Assembly (NCBI GenBank): GCA_027484055.1
Contig: JAIXQH010000044.1
Span: 1 to 64,000 of the forward strand
Length of the DNA stretch: 64,000 nt
DNA from: Verrucomicrobiaceae bacterium
GTDB lineage: Bacteria > Verrucomicrobiota > Verrucomicrobiia > Verrucomicrobiales > Akkermansiaceae
Direction: 5' to 3'
The position numbers and the translations under genes are program-made. The notes under the pieces were generated by a model. It saw only the letters and a program-made list of their open reading frames with translations, was not told the DNA's origin and did no database searches. Below are positions 9,341 to 19,214 of this stretch, piece after piece. Position 1 is the first letter of the stretch. The number at the start of each line of letters is the position of its first letter.

Positions 9341-9648
9341 TCATGGAGGCATAGGCACATCGATGATACGGAGTTTACCGACCGCACGGTGGACACATCC
9401 CGGGCGGATCATCAGGCTGGTCGTGGGGTTGAGCGTAATGATTTCGTCGTCTGCCTAGAAATGTCGTTCGCTCTCGAGGACGATGTCGATCTCCATCATT
9501 TGCTTGTGACAACTTGCATGAATGTCCGTGAGAGGACTGTGCCAAGGGTGTTCCTATCTTTCTTGAATGCATGGCGGGCCTAGCCGCAGGGGCAAGTAAT
9601 CAGTGGAATTTCATCGAGTTGGGCGCCAGCAAAACGGAGACTTGGCAT
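9341..9648 (-). pseudogene. Decayed cupin-domain protein gene
   Basis: From an ATG at 9648 the minus strand reads MPSLRFAGAQLDEIPLITCP and a stop. It resumes in a second frame as HPWHSPLTDIHASCHKQ and MMEIDIVLESERHF, a TAG stop, then ADDEIITLNPTTSLMIRPG, CVHRAVGKL and RIIDVPMPP before a terminal stop at 9341. The order (histidine-rich metal strand, IVLE strand, ITLNP turn, MIRPGCVHRA strand, IIDVP end) is that of a single cupin barrel. At least two in-frame stops break it. It may once have been a sugar-binding or epimerase-type cupin of this locus. Confidence 0.55.
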
Positions 9649-9741
9649 GGTGTTTGTTGATTGATTGGTCAAGCAGGAGGTTGGTTGGTTCAACGTGATT
9701 TTTTGCGATTGTGAGTCTTCTTGCCTTCTTTGGTAGTTCAG

Positions 9742-11787
9742 CTATTTCCACTCAATCACCAAGGTTTCTTCGGGATGAATCATCAGTCTTTGATTGGTCA
9801 CGGCTCCGAGTTTGTCTGCGAACAAGATCGCGGGTTTCAAATCACTATCAGCCACTGCTATGGAAACATTCTTTGATTCAGAGGATTTATTGACGACGAT
9901 GGTGAGGTAACCTTCGCTCGTCTTCATGGTTCGCATCAACAACTTGGGCTGCCACGTTTGAAAACGGATCGGAAACTTCGCAAAATCGCCCGACAACTCC
10001 GCCATCAGCCATTTCGACAAGGCCTCATTGCCTTCGTGCCGGGCTCCCATTCCAAGCATGGAAGGAATCCAGAGAGTTGTGCCCCTGCCAAAGGCGTTTC
10101 TCATCGCGAGGACTGTTCCGTCTTCCGTCGCGAATGGTTTGCCACTCGTCACATGCAGGCTGCCTTTGAACAAATTCGCCGGAAGATGTGATTCATTATT
10201 CAGCTTGAGCGAAAAGTCGCCGCGATTCGCGACGATTTCCTGCAAAGACCCTCCCATGACATCTTCCAGTGGAAATCCGGCCTGCATGACCGAGAAATGG
10301 TTTTCATCAAAAAAGAAGGTCAAGCCATCCGCAATCAAACGACCGCCGGATTTGACAAATTGGCGGAGCTTTTCCCAATGACGCGAAGGAACCGACAATT
10401 GATGGGATAGGATGATCGTTTCTCCCGCATGGTCGGGTTTTCCCCAATCGAAATCCTGCATTTCCGCGACATGGCAGTTGATGCCGTTCTCCAGCAACGC
10501 TTCATACCAGGCCGCAACGGATTTGATCATGCCCCCGGCTAACCGCCCTTCGGATGCTGTCGCATCTCCCGGACGCCCCTGCTTGGCCTGTTCCATCCAG
10601 AATGTTTCTTTGGAATAGAGAAAATAGATCGGTGCCAAGAGTGGTTTTGCCGTGGCGTATATTTCCTTGTGTTTGATCAATTCCCGCGCCGCGACACTGG
10701 CGGCTTTCAGTCGGCCCGATGGCTGCTGTTGGAAATTCAACATTCCCCACTCGCCCGCCTCACCTCCAACGGCTCTGGGATTCAGTGTCCAAAAGACAAC
10801 CCCCTTAGCACCGCAGCCGATCGAGGTCCAGATCCATTGGGTGATTTCCTCTTTGGTCGGACAAAGCTCATTGATTCCGCTGTAAGTATTGTTGCCGCCT
10901 TGAAGTTCAGTCACGATGAACGGCAAATTTCCAGCGCCTGACCGGGTGATGTCGCAGTTGAGCGAGATCGCCATGGGATATTGCGTCCGATCAAAGTAAC
11001 CATAGTGGAGGCTAGGGTGACAAGAGGCCCCCAGAAAAGTCAGGGATTTCCGCCACGCCGGAAAATCATAGTCGGGTAGGTTCTCGTAAATGGAATGGGT
11101 GTTAACGTGGAGTTCGTGCTCCTTGTCGTATTGCCTTACCTGTTGGGAAATCCATTTGAGATACCAGCTGATGTAATACCTTTGGAAATTCAGTTCATCG
11201 CAGCCATTGCTCCCGGCATATCCTTGGCTGACGTAGGTCGGCTTTTCGAGCCCTGCCCGCCATTCGGCCATCAGCTCGGCTGACAGGTCACTTTTCGGAT
11301 ACATTCCATAAGACCCCGGTTCATTCTGCAACACCCAAGCATAGAACGACCGATGTTTTTGAAATCGAGTCACCACCTGTTTGATATACTCCGCCCATTC
11401 TTGAAGATGGGCCTTGTTCTGTGGAAACTTTGCCAAGCGCCAATCCGAGGTTTCTTTAGGAAACAAATCCGCGAAAATCTTGATGCCATACTTATCCGCC
11501 ATTTCAAAGACGGTGTCGTAAAGTTTGAAATCCCATGTCCCGTCACCCTTGTGCATGTGCGTCTCGTCCAAGCGCAGGCGACAATAGGGCATGTCGCTTT
11601 CCTTCAGCGTGCGGAACCACCCTTCGAGATCCTCACTCGTCTGACCGGGTTGGGTGAAAATTTGCGCTCCGATGTAGGGAGTTCCCCATGGGTCGTCAGG
11701 TTCCGCATTAACCATTAAAGAACAGCCAAGCAGAATGGCCAGCGCGGAGGCTCTGAAGAAGTGGAATCTATGGACTAAAGTGCTCAT
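9742..11787 (-). CDS. Secreted GH42-like beta-galactosidase family protein
   Basis: A 681-residue protein with a signal peptide and a clan GH-A TIM-barrel. WVLQNEPGS holds the presumed acid/base Glu156 and FIVTELQGG the presumed nucleophile Glu294. The barrel is followed by a flavodoxin-like domain (about 390-590: LLAPIYFLYS, ETIILSHQLSVPS, FVKSGGRLIADG) that matches the trimerisation domain of GH42 enzymes, and a small C-terminal beta domain. It is distant from the second GH42 in this locus (22214-24334) and may differ in specificity. It is the last gene of a run with the GH39 pair and GH140 (22-bp gap from the upstream GH39). Confidence 0.78.
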   Translation of the reverse strand: MSTLVHRFHFFRASALAILLGCSLMVNAEPDDPWGTPYIGAQIFTQPGQTSEDLEGWFRTLKESDMPYCRLRLDETHMHKGDGTWDFKLYDTVFEMADKYGIKIFADLFPKETSDWRLAKFPQNKAHLQEWAEYIKQVVTRFQKHRSFYAWVLQNEPGSYGMYPKSDLSAELMAEWRAGLEKPTYVSQGYAGSNGCDELNFQRYYISWYLKWISQQVRQYDKEHELHVNTHSIYENLPDYDFPAWRKSLTFLGASCHPSLHYGYFDRTQYPMAISLNCDITRSGAGNLPFIVTELQGGNNTYSGINELCPTKEEITQWIWTSIGCGAKGVVFWTLNPRAVGGEAGEWGMLNFQQQPSGRLKAASVAARELIKHKEIYATAKPLLAPIYFLYSKETFWMEQAKQGRPGDATASEGRLAGGMIKSVAAWYEALLENGINCHVAEMQDFDWGKPDHAGETIILSHQLSVPSRHWEKLRQFVKSGGRLIADGLTFFFDENHFSVMQAGFPLEDVMGGSLQEIVANRGDFSLKLNNESHLPANLFKGSLHVTSGKPFATEDGTVLAMRNAFGRGTTLWIPSMLGMGARHEGNEALSKWLMAELSGDFAKFPIRFQTWQPKLLMRTMKTSEGYLTIVVNKSSESKNVSIAVADSDLKPAILFADKLGAVTNQRLMIHPEETLVIEWK

Positions 11788-11809
11788 TGATCGATATTCG
11801 GAAGATGAT

Positions 11810-13468
11810 TCAAGGCCACTCCAACTCCAAGAGAGTCACACCTTGCCGAGCAAGTTTGAAGGAGATCTCAGCTTGTCCATCGGTGGCTTTCAGCTTGGTT
11901 TGATCAGGCACCGCGACGAGCTGGCTGGCCTCTTTCAGCTCTTGGAGTTGATCAGGAGTCGGCGATTGCGGGGACCCCATAGCCAACCACGCGGTGAAGG
12001 AATTCGAGTGAGTTTCGTCGATCAGCGTGCGTGTGATCTTCGGGCTACCGGCTGGCGCGCCTTGGAGTTCCAAGGTGATCGCAGCATCGGCTCCCTGAAC
12101 ATCATCATCGTGATAATGCCATGCAAAAACGGTGATGCGCTTTCCGGAGCGCGCGGCAAGTGCCGAGACATCAGGCTTTCCGCGAACGCCGGTTTTCAAC
12201 ATTTCCTCAAGTGGAACAGCGGCGTCGCTATCAACACGCAACCGTTGTCCTTCCATTCGTGAAAACATGCGGAAGACATTGAGCACTGGCTTGTCGATGC
12301 CATTAGAGGCGAGCGAACGAAATCCAGCGAAGTAGGGCTGGTCTTCAAACTCAAACGCCCAAGTGAGCGCCCCCTCGAGGTTGACTCCGTGTTTCTCAGC
12401 AAGGTCGAGTTTTCGAGGGAAGCTCGCCGCCGTGTAGCTCGAATACATGGTGCCATTCCGGTAAGCGTAATTTCCTCCCTTACACGCCGCGCAACCTTCA
12501 GGATCGGACTCGCCGATGACGATGGGGGTGTTTTTGAGTTCAGGATACTTCGCGACAACCCCGAAAGCACCTTCGATGTCGTTAAGCTGGGTAGAAATTC
12601 CCATGCGGATGTGACCATCGACCTGAGCGGGACTGCCCTTGGCGTGGAAAGAAATGAAATCGAGCGGTGTTCCCTTCTCTCCGCTGGCGAGATTTTTGCC
12701 CTTGAGACAGTGATCAAGAAAATCCTCAAGATAATCACCGCCCTTTCCATTAGCGATGTCGGGTCCACCGACTTTGGCCGAGGGTATGGCGCGGCGCACA
12801 GCACGGGTGGCATGGTCGTGTAGCTTGTAAAACTCTTCACGGGTACCTTTCCAATAGACGGTGTTCGCCTCATTCCATGTCTGCCAATACCAGTTCAGCA
12901 CCTCCTGTTCACCATATTTCTCCACGCAGTGTTTCGCGAACCGATATATCAATTCTTCCCACTTTGAATAGTCCTTCGGTGGATAAGCCCAACCGACAAA
13001 AAGATCCTCAAAGGTCGAGTTCGGGAAATTGTGACGGTAAGGCTCAGGTTTCACGGAAAGCGCCTTCGGCATGAAACCGAACTGCACGTAGGGCCGTACG
13101 CCATTGCCGCGATAGGCATCGAAAATCCGATCCACGATGGTCCAGTCGTATACCGGATTTCCATCAGCGTCTTCGGTGTAGGCGTTGGTGGATCCCCATT
13201 TCAGACTGTGCTCTCCCTTCCCAGTAGTCAGCAAACTATGCGTGCGGAAAAATACCTGGTCCTTCTTCAAGGCGCCGAGTTCACCCAACAACTCGCTGCC
13301 ATGTTTCATGTAGGCATAGTTCGGCTCGTCCGCCCCAAAAAAGCGCCAGATGGGTTTAAGCGGGCCGGTGGGATGATCTGCGTCGATCTTAACCGTGACG
13401 GGGAATGATTCCGCGCGGGCTGCAACGGCAAACACGGCACATAAGGCGGCTAGGAGTTGTGGTTTCAT
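11810..13468 (-). CDS. Secreted GH39 beta-xylosidase-like enzyme, paralogue A
   Basis: A 552-residue family 39 protein with a signal peptide (MKPQLLAALCAVFAVAARA). The (beta/alpha)8 barrel carries YWQTWNEAN with the acid/base at Glu200 and [11 protein letters not shown] with the nucleophile at Glu320. A C-terminal beta-sandwich (about 400-552) completes the GH39 plan. Members cleave beta-xylosides, alpha-iduronides or related arabinosides; which applies here is not visible. It is a close paralogue of the gene immediately upstream: same length, same catalytic positions and long identical blocks. The separation is 29 bp, so the pair arose by tandem duplication. Confidence 0.88.
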   Translation of the reverse strand: MKPQLLAALCAVFAVAARAESFPVTVKIDADHPTGPLKPIWRFFGADEPNYAYMKHGSELLGELGALKKDQVFFRTHSLLTTGKGEHSLKWGSTNAYTEDADGNPVYDWTIVDRIFDAYRGNGVRPYVQFGFMPKALSVKPEPYRHNFPNSTFEDLFVGWAYPPKDYSKWEELIYRFAKHCVEKYGEQEVLNWYWQTWNEANTVYWKGTREEFYKLHDHATRAVRRAIPSAKVGGPDIANGKGGDYLEDFLDHCLKGKNLASGEKGTPLDFISFHAKGSPAQVDGHIRMGISTQLNDIEGAFGVVAKYPELKNTPIVIGESDPEGCAACKGGNYAYRNGTMYSSYTAASFPRKLDLAEKHGVNLEGALTWAFEFEDQPYFAGFRSLASNGIDKPVLNVFRMFSRMEGQRLRVDSDAAVPLEEMLKTGVRGKPDVSALAARSGKRITVFAWHYHDDDVQGADAAITLELQGAPAGSPKITRTLIDETHSNSFTAWLAMGSPQSPTPDQLQELKEASQLVAVPDQTKLKATDGQAEISFKLARQGVTLLELEWP

Positions 13469-13497
13469 TTGATAGATTTTTAGGTTTCAAGTGGAAG

Positions 13498-15156
13498 TTA
13501 AGGCCACTCCAGTTCCAAGAGAGTTACTCCTTGGCGAGCGAGAGGGAAGGTGATGCCGACTTCTGCTGCTGCAGGAATCTCCACCTTGGCGTTTGGTACG
13601 ACAGCGAGTTGACTCGCTTCCACCAGTTCGCGGAGCTGTTCCGCAGTTGGCGACTTCGGTGATTCCATGGCAAGCCACGCGGTGTATGAATTCGAGTGAT
13701 TTTCATCGATCAGCGTGCGGGTGACCCTGGGGTTTCCTTCTGGTGTGCCACTAAGATTCAAAGTGATGTTTGCCTCCGCGCCGATGATATCATCATCATG
13801 ATAATGCCAGGCAAGGACAGTGATGCGGTTGCCATCGCGCGCGGCGAGGGCTGAGACATCAGGCTTGCCCCGCACGCCGGTTTTCAGGAGATCGTCAAGC
13901 GGCACGGCCGCGTCGCTATCGACATGAAGTCGCTTGCCATCCATGCGGGAAAACATCCGAAAGACATTCAGCACGGGCTTGTCGATACCATTGGTGGCGA
14001 GCGAGCGGAAAGGGGCGAAGTACGGTTGGTCTTCAAACTCAAACGACCAGGACAGTGCCCCTTCAAGATTGACCCCGTGTTTTTCCGCGAGGTCGAGTTT
14101 CCTCGGAAAGCTGGCGGCGGTATAGCTCGAATACATGGTCCCATTGCGATAGGCGAGACTCGGCCAGGTGCAGGCTGCACAGCCTTCCGGATCTGACTCA
14201 CCGATGATGATCGGGATACCCTTGAGTTCTGGATACTGCGCAACTGCGCCGAAGCCCCCGTCGATGATGCTGAGTTGGCGAGAAAGGCCCATTTGCACAC
14301 GGCCATCGACATCAGAGGATTTTCCCTTGGCGTGGAAGGAAATGAAATCGAGTGGTGTTCCTTTTTCTCCGCTGGCGAAATTCGTCCCTTTGAGACAGTG
14401 ATCGATAAAGCTCTCAAGCCAATCGCCGTCTTTGCCGGTGGCAAGATGGGGACCACCCACCTTGGCCTTAGGGATGGCACGGCGCACCCCTCTCATGGCG
14501 TGGTCATTCAGCTTGAAAAAGTCGTCACGGCTTCCGCGCCAATACTCATTGGCCGGCTCATTCCATGTCTGCCAATACCAATTCAACACTTCTTCTTCGC
14601 CGTATCTTTCGCTGCAATGTTTTGCAAACTGATAGATCAGTTCTTCCCATTTTCCGTAATCTTTCGGAGGGTGGGACCAGCCTGCGCAAAAGTCGTCGAA
14701 GGCCTCCTGACGGAAGGGTTGGGAGTAAGGCTCCGGCTTCACCGACAGCGCCTTTGGCATGAACCCGAGCTGGACATAGGGACGCACTCCCTTGCTGCGG
14801 TAGGTATCGAAAATTTTATCGACGATGGTCCAGTCGTAGATCGGGTTTCCATCCGCATCTTCGGTGTAGGCGTTGGTGGATCCCCATTTCAACCCGTGCT
14901 CGCCCTTGCCGGTAGTTAGGAGATTGTGGGTGCGGAAAAACACCTGGTCCTTCTTTAAGGCACCGAGCTCGCCCAGCAGCTCGCTGCCATGTTTCATGTA
15001 GGCATAGTTCGGTTCGTCCGCGCCGAAGAAGCGCCAGATGGGCTTGAGCGGACCGGTCGGCTTTGAGGCATCGATCTTTATATTGACGGGGAATGATTCC
15101 GCGTGAGCGGCGAAGACCAAGGCGGAAAAAACGGCGGTCAGAAGTTGTGGCTTCAT
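13498..15156 (-). CDS. Secreted GH39 beta-xylosidase-like enzyme, paralogue B
   Basis: A 552-residue sister of the gene at 11810-13468, with signal peptide [19 protein letters not shown], acid/base Glu200 in [12 protein letters not shown] and nucleophile Glu320 in [10 protein letters not shown]. The two copies differ mostly at surface-like positions and around the +1 region ([10 protein letters not shown] here, NEANTVYWKG in copy A), so specificity may have diverged. Its ATG overlaps the TGA of the upstream GH140 gene by four bases (ATGA), which implies translational coupling of the debranching enzyme with the xylosidase-like pair. Confidence 0.88.
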   Translation of the reverse strand: MKPQLLTAVFSALVFAAHAESFPVNIKIDASKPTGPLKPIWRFFGADEPNYAYMKHGSELLGELGALKKDQVFFRTHNLLTTGKGEHGLKWGSTNAYTEDADGNPIYDWTIVDKIFDTYRSKGVRPYVQLGFMPKALSVKPEPYSQPFRQEAFDDFCAGWSHPPKDYGKWEELIYQFAKHCSERYGEEEVLNWYWQTWNEPANEYWRGSRDDFFKLNDHAMRGVRRAIPKAKVGGPHLATGKDGDWLESFIDHCLKGTNFASGEKGTPLDFISFHAKGKSSDVDGRVQMGLSRQLSIIDGGFGAVAQYPELKGIPIIIGESDPEGCAACTWPSLAYRNGTMYSSYTAASFPRKLDLAEKHGVNLEGALSWSFEFEDQPYFAPFRSLATNGIDKPVLNVFRMFSRMDGKRLHVDSDAAVPLDDLLKTGVRGKPDVSALAARDGNRITVLAWHYHDDDIIGAEANITLNLSGTPEGNPRVTRTLIDENHSNSYTAWLAMESPKSPTAEQLRELVEASQLAVVPNAKVEIPAAAEVGITFPLARQGVTLLELEWP

Positions 15157-16583
15157 TGATTGAATTGTTGGGCCCCGGGGGTGGAATAGTCTTTCGTGGC
15201 ATCGTCGAGAACCAACACCCAGTCTTGCGCTTCACCGGGGCTTGGCGGCGTGAATTCCTGTTCACCCTCGTTCTTGAACATTCCAAGGAGCGTGGCTTGA
15301 CCATCGCGCGGATTGAACCACCATGCTTTGATCTGAGGGTTTTTGATGACCTCCATACGCACCTTGAAAGTTCGGGATACTGGTGCATAGATCATCGCAT
15401 AGGTTCCTTCGGTGTCCCGGGTTGCTACGAAGCGGGAGCGGCCTGCGCCGGGCATGATGTTTGGATTCACGCCAGTCACGATGACGGAATCATCCGGCAC
15501 GCGTGAGAGGAAGGGCCGAGAGAGCAGCAGATTCCTGGCATGTTGCATCTGCCCTGCGCCGGGTTGCTTGATCGCCTCGAACCATGGCATCAACGGGGCA
15601 TTGGCTGGTTGACGGCGATCCGGATCAAACATCTGCCAAATCGCGTGATTGCCATAGGTGTGCCCGAAAGCGCCTGAGAAAAGATTCCAGTAAAGCGGCC
15701 GCCTAACATCGCTGGCAGTGGAATAGCCGAGTTCTTTGGCTTTGAAACCCACCGGGTGATCTTCATACATCGGCTCGGCATCAAAAACCGGCTTAATCGG
15801 CACTCGGTCGTAGTCCACACGGGTTTGATCATAACGACCGGTGAACTCCGCTTGATGCCCGTTTTGCCGCATGTTGAAATCGAGCCAATCCTCGCCCTGC
15901 CACCATTCCGCGGAGCCGTTTCCGCCGGGCGGATGAAAACTTATCAGATGCTTGCCACCGTCGGCCGCACGAAGTCCACGAGCCATAGAGCGGATGATTT
16001 CGCGGTGCGTGTCATTCTCGACCGGGCGGTCACCGCCGAGAACCCAGACAACTTGCGCGTCTCGATAGCGTTCCCCCAGCCAGCGGCCATAGATTTCGGC
16101 ATTGGCGGGAGTGAAGATTTCCGGCCCTACCCCCCATTTTTTGTTCCATTTATCGCCCCAAGTCGGCAAGAACGCGATGTAGAGACCGAGTGAATTAGCC
16201 TTTGCAACAATGTAGTCCACATGATCCCAGTAATCATTGTGCGGACCTTCCTGCACATCGGGCTGTGTGGGATCTTTTTCACGCAGCGCACTGTGACCGT
16301 AGAAATTCTTTCCACTCAGGTCGTCCATCTCCGCAAGAGCGGCAGCTTGGATTACGGTAAATCCCTTCTTCGCCCGATCCTCAAGATAAGTGTCGGCTTC
16401 TTCACGACTGAGCCTGTGGAAGAGTTCCCATGCCGTGTCACCCAGCCAGAAGAAGGGTTTTCCGGATTCGGTGACAAGGAAACGATGATTCTCGCTCACC
16501 TTCAACATCGACAGCGGAGCTGCGGGCGCAAAACCAGAGGTGGCAAGCAAAACCAAGGCTGGAAAATAGTGGATCGTCCTCAT
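15153..16583 (-). CDS. Secreted GH140 apiosidase-like enzyme
   Basis: A 476-residue protein with a signal peptide, an apiosidase-like catalytic domain (Pfam DUF4038, residues about 28-360) and a C-terminal collagen-binding-type beta domain (about 375-465). Key elements are [25 protein letters not shown] with the candidate catalytic Asp185, and [12 protein letters not shown] with candidate Glu270. The family is defined by apiosidases that release apiose side chains from rhamnogalacturonan II. Activity on apiogalacturonan or another apiose-bearing glycan is equally possible. It is the first gene of the GH140-GH39-GH39-GH42 run. Upstream, 171 bp separate it from the beta-strand repeat gene, with no copy of the palindrome, so it may be read from that gene's promoter. 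Confidence 0.85.
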   Translation of the reverse strand: MRTIHYFPALVLLATSGFAPAAPLSMLKVSENHRFLVTESGKPFFWLGDTAWELFHRLSREEADTYLEDRAKKGFTVIQAAALAEMDDLSGKNFYGHSALREKDPTQPDVQEGPHNDYWDHVDYIVAKANSLGLYIAFLPTWGDKWNKKWGVGPEIFTPANAEIYGRWLGERYRDAQVVWVLGGDRPVENDTHREIIRSMARGLRAADGGKHLISFHPPGGNGSAEWWQGEDWLDFNMRQNGHQAEFTGRYDQTRVDYDRVPIKPVFDAEPMYEDHPVGFKAKELGYSTASDVRRPLYWNLFSGAFGHTYGNHAIWQMFDPDRRQPANAPLMPWFEAIKQPGAGQMQHARNLLLSRPFLSRVPDDSVIVTGVNPNIMPGAGRSRFVATRDTEGTYAMIYAPVSRTFKVRMEVIKNPQIKAWWFNPRDGQATLLGMFKNEGEQEFTPPSPGEAQDWVLVLDDATKDYSTPGAQQFNQ

Positions 16584-16754
16584 TGTTTCATCAAGGGCTT
16601 CAAACAGACTCAGACCAACGGAGCCGCCACATTCCCAAAAAGAACGGGCGAATCAATCTAGTGCAACGTGCAGTCAAGTTTGACTTGGATGCCAATTGAC
16701 GGCGCATTGATCGCCCGCTCTTTCGGTTTTGATGTTTCGATTCAGGAATCCAAC

Positions 16755-19052
16755 TTATTGAGCGGCAACGCGCACGAAGAGTTTATCACCCGTGAGCGGT
16801 GCACCGCTGAGGGTGACGACGACGTTCTCATTCTCCCCACTGGCCGTCGCAACCTGGCTGGCTCCGACATCCTCGACCCAACTGCCTACATCAAGGGTTG
16901 TGGATTTCAGAATCTTATAGGTCAAACCAGTACCGGCGCGGCGCTGGTAAGAGAACGTGCCAGCGGTTTTGTCGAGTTGAACGAGGGTCGGATTAACAGA
17001 CGAGCCGCTGGTCGGATTGAGGCCGAAGGCAAACTCCTGTTGGTTGGTAAGTCCATCGTTGTCATTGTCCCCCGCTGGATTCGAGACATCCGCAGGCAGA
17101 TAGATCGCAGCCCAGGTGTCGTATGGAGTCGCACCGCCCGTAACGAGTTTTAGTTCGGTGGCTGTCACTTCGAGCGTGTAGCCGGGAATTGCAGGATCGA
17201 GCACTGGAGTGCCGGTAATGCTAGACGCCGTCATCAGGGTAACAGCGGCAGGCGTTCCCGTGACTTTCACCTTCGAAGACGCATTAAAGGTGACCGTGCT
17301 TGAGGAGGTGGTGGGAGAGCCCACGGTAAAGCCAAGCGCTGCACTGCTGTTTACGGTGATGGGAGACGCCTGACTACCACCGACCAGTGCAAGGGTGCCC
17401 GCATTGACTGCGGTGGTGCCCGCATACGTATTCGCACCGGAAAGAGTCTGGGTGCCGGTACCGCTCTTAATGATGTTAAAATTGCCGCTAATCACACCGG
17501 AGAAACTCGCGGTAGCATCGTTGTTGCCCAGATCAAGAAAGGCCGAGGCTACTGTCCCAGAGAAGTTTTGGTTGTTGACCGTGCCACCTGCGAGCGTGGT
17601 GTTTGACAAACCATTGATGGTCCTCGTCCCGCCAGCCGCGCCAACACCTATTGCAACAATACCGCGGGAATTCACAACGAGATTGCCCTTGCCGGAGCCG
17701 CTTGGAATGTTGGCGATGTTATGCAAGACACCGTCATTAACGATGGTATCGCCGGTATAGGAAAATGTGCCAGTTCCCATGCTTAAGCTGCCGGTGCCAG
17801 CCTTGACCAAACTCACCTTGGTGCCGCCGTTGTCTCTCACCCCGCCAATGATCGGCACAGCAAATCCGTTGTTATACTGCACCGTTGCAATTTGCAGTTC
17901 TGAGGTCGCTGAGGTGAAGGTCATATTCGCGACGACGTTGCCATTGGTGCTATTGCCGGAGAACAGTAGGCCCCCGGAATCCAGCACATAGGTCGCTCCG
18001 CTTGTGCCGCTTATCGTGGTAGTTCCGCCATTCGTTTGGGTAATAGCGATATCCAGGCTGTAAAGGCTTTGAGTCGTACTGCTCCCGTTAAACAGCACAC
18101 CACCAGCGGTGACTTTGTAGTTGGTAGTGCTGACGGTATCCGCACCAAGAGCAGCACCGACCGTGGTGGCATCCGTGTAACGAACCACATTGTTCGAGCC
18201 ATCGAGGGTGGCAAAGCCGTAAGTTGTGCTGGAATCTCTGACGGTAGCGTAGCCGCCGATGAGCGAATTGGTGAGTGTCGGAAGCGTTCCGGTTAAGGTA
18301 AGGGTCTTTGCTGTTCCGTTAGTAGCGGCCAAGTCAATCACGACGCTCGAATTAGACGCCTTTGTCCAATTGGCGAGAGACAACGTCGTCGAGTTCGAGG
18401 CACCGTTGGGGGTGAAGACGATTCTGCTACCCCCGTTACCGAGCGTGAAGTCACTCAGGGTTTGAGTTCCGTTGCCGAACACTTCAAGTTGACTACCGGA
18501 GAGATTGAGAGTGTTAGAGGAATTTGCAACATTCGGCGAAGCACCCAAGACAAGACGCATTCCTCCTTGGCTGATGGTAATTCCCCCGGTGATACTTTTC
18601 ACCCCACCACCGCCATCCAGATACATCGTACCCGCACCCGTCTTTGTGAAGCCGTTTGTGCCTAGGAGATTTGCATAGAAATTGCTGAGCAGTCCGGCCG
18701 AGACGGAAACAAACGGATTCGTACCATCCAGCCTAACTGAGCCGGAGCTAATTCCCCCGCCGACGCCGTTCCAGATGATCCCATTGGCGACAGGAATTCC
18801 GCTGGTGCCTATATTCGCGCCAGTACCGGAGTTGAACTGGGCAACGTTGTTCGGGCCATTCGTCGCATCCCAAGCATTTCCGGTGACGCCGGACCACTCA
18901 GTGTTAGCAGTTGCGTTCCAAAAACCATCCCCGCCACCAGCAGTGCCGTTCCAGGTCCCCGTAGCGGCGTGAGCGACACCCGTGGCGAGGGTGAGCGTGA
19001 GAAGAGTCGGAAATAGCTGGCGGTTTTTCATGATTTTGAATGTGGGTTTCAT
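16755..19052 (-). CDS. Secreted autotransporter-associated beta-strand repeat protein
   Basis: A 765-residue secreted protein with a signal peptide ending at VAHAATG, followed by TWNGTAGGGDGFWN-type openings. It has long low-complexity beta-strand repeats of the passenger type (GTGTQTLSGANTYAGTTAVN, then AGTLALVGG), common in Verrucomicrobiota. Near the C-terminus (about 650-690) the segment DNDNDGLTNQQEFAFGLNP is a calcium-binding thrombospondin-3/EF-hand-like motif, followed by a small beta domain ending FVRVAAQ. There is no transmembrane autotransporter barrel and no clear PEP-CTERM tail, so its surface attachment is unclear. It could serve as a glycan-binding surface protein. A sigma-70-type promoter and a palindrome copy lie directly upstream. 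Confidence 0.8.
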   Translation of the reverse strand: MKPTFKIMKNRQLFPTLLTLTLATGVAHAATGTWNGTAGGGDGFWNATANTEWSGVTGNAWDATNGPNNVAQFNSGTGANIGTSGIPVANGIIWNGVGGGISSGSVRLDGTNPFVSVSAGLLSNFYANLLGTNGFTKTGAGTMYLDGGGGVKSITGGITISQGGMRLVLGASPNVANSSNTLNLSGSQLEVFGNGTQTLSDFTLGNGGSRIVFTPNGASNSTTLSLANWTKASNSSVVIDLAATNGTAKTLTLTGTLPTLTNSLIGGYATVRDSSTTYGFATLDGSNNVVRYTDATTVGAALGADTVSTTNYKVTAGGVLFNGSSTTQSLYSLDIAITQTNGGTTTISGTSGATYVLDSGGLLFSGNSTNGNVVANMTFTSATSELQIATVQYNNGFAVPIIGGVRDNGGTKVSLVKAGTGSLSMGTGTFSYTGDTIVNDGVLHNIANIPSGSGKGNLVVNSRGIVAIGVGAAGGTRTINGLSNTTLAGGTVNNQNFSGTVASAFLDLGNNDATASFSGVISGNFNIIKSGTGTQTLSGANTYAGTTAVNAGTLALVGGSQASPITVNSSAALGFTVGSPTTSSSTVTFNASSKVKVTGTPAAVTLMTASSITGTPVLDPAIPGYTLEVTATELKLVTGGATPYDTWAAIYLPADVSNPAGDNDNDGLTNQQEFAFGLNPTSGSSVNPTLVQLDKTAGTFSYQRRAGTGLTYKILKSTTLDVGSWVEDVGASQVATASGENENVVVTLSGAPLTGDKLFVRVAAQ

Positions 19053-19114
19053 AATGGTGGTTGGAACCTTGGATTGGGATTTTCAGGTTTTGTAGCTTAC
19101 TGGGATGGTGGATT

Positions 19115-19144
19115 ATTCTGGGGAAACGAGTTACCGACTGTCAA
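19115..19144 (-). promoter_or_regulatory. Predicted sigma-70 promoter of beta-strand repeat gene
   Basis: On the minus strand TTGACA (19144-19139) is followed after 18 bp by CAGAAT (19120-19115), a good -35/-10 pair 62 bp upstream of the start at 19052. The palindrome at 19173-19190 is centred roughly 40 bp upstream of the -35 box, a position typical of an activator. Confidence 0.5.
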
Positions 19145-19172
19145 TTTCTAGGGAGGGCAGGCTTTTTGGGAT

Positions 19173-19195
19173 ATGGCCTGAACAGGCCATTTTTT
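19173..19195 (-). promoter_or_regulatory. ATGGCC palindromic operator, copy 3
   Basis: ATGGCCTGAACAGGCCAT followed by TTTTT; seven-base arms ATGGCCT/AGGCCAT are perfectly inverted around GAAC. It lies 120 bp upstream of the beta-strand repeat gene and 24 bp beyond the stop of the response-regulator gene. On the plus strand it would look like an intrinsic terminator, but no plus-strand gene reads into it. On the minus strand no T-run follows it. Confidence 0.7.
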
Positions 19196-19214
19196 CCCAG
19201 CCCGTCGTGGGTGT

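Noticed and set aside
19173..19195. Palindrome read as an intrinsic terminator on the plus strand
   Set aside because: There is no plus-strand gene before it, on the minus strand it lacks a following T-run, and other copies lie at consistent places upstream of minus-strand starts.
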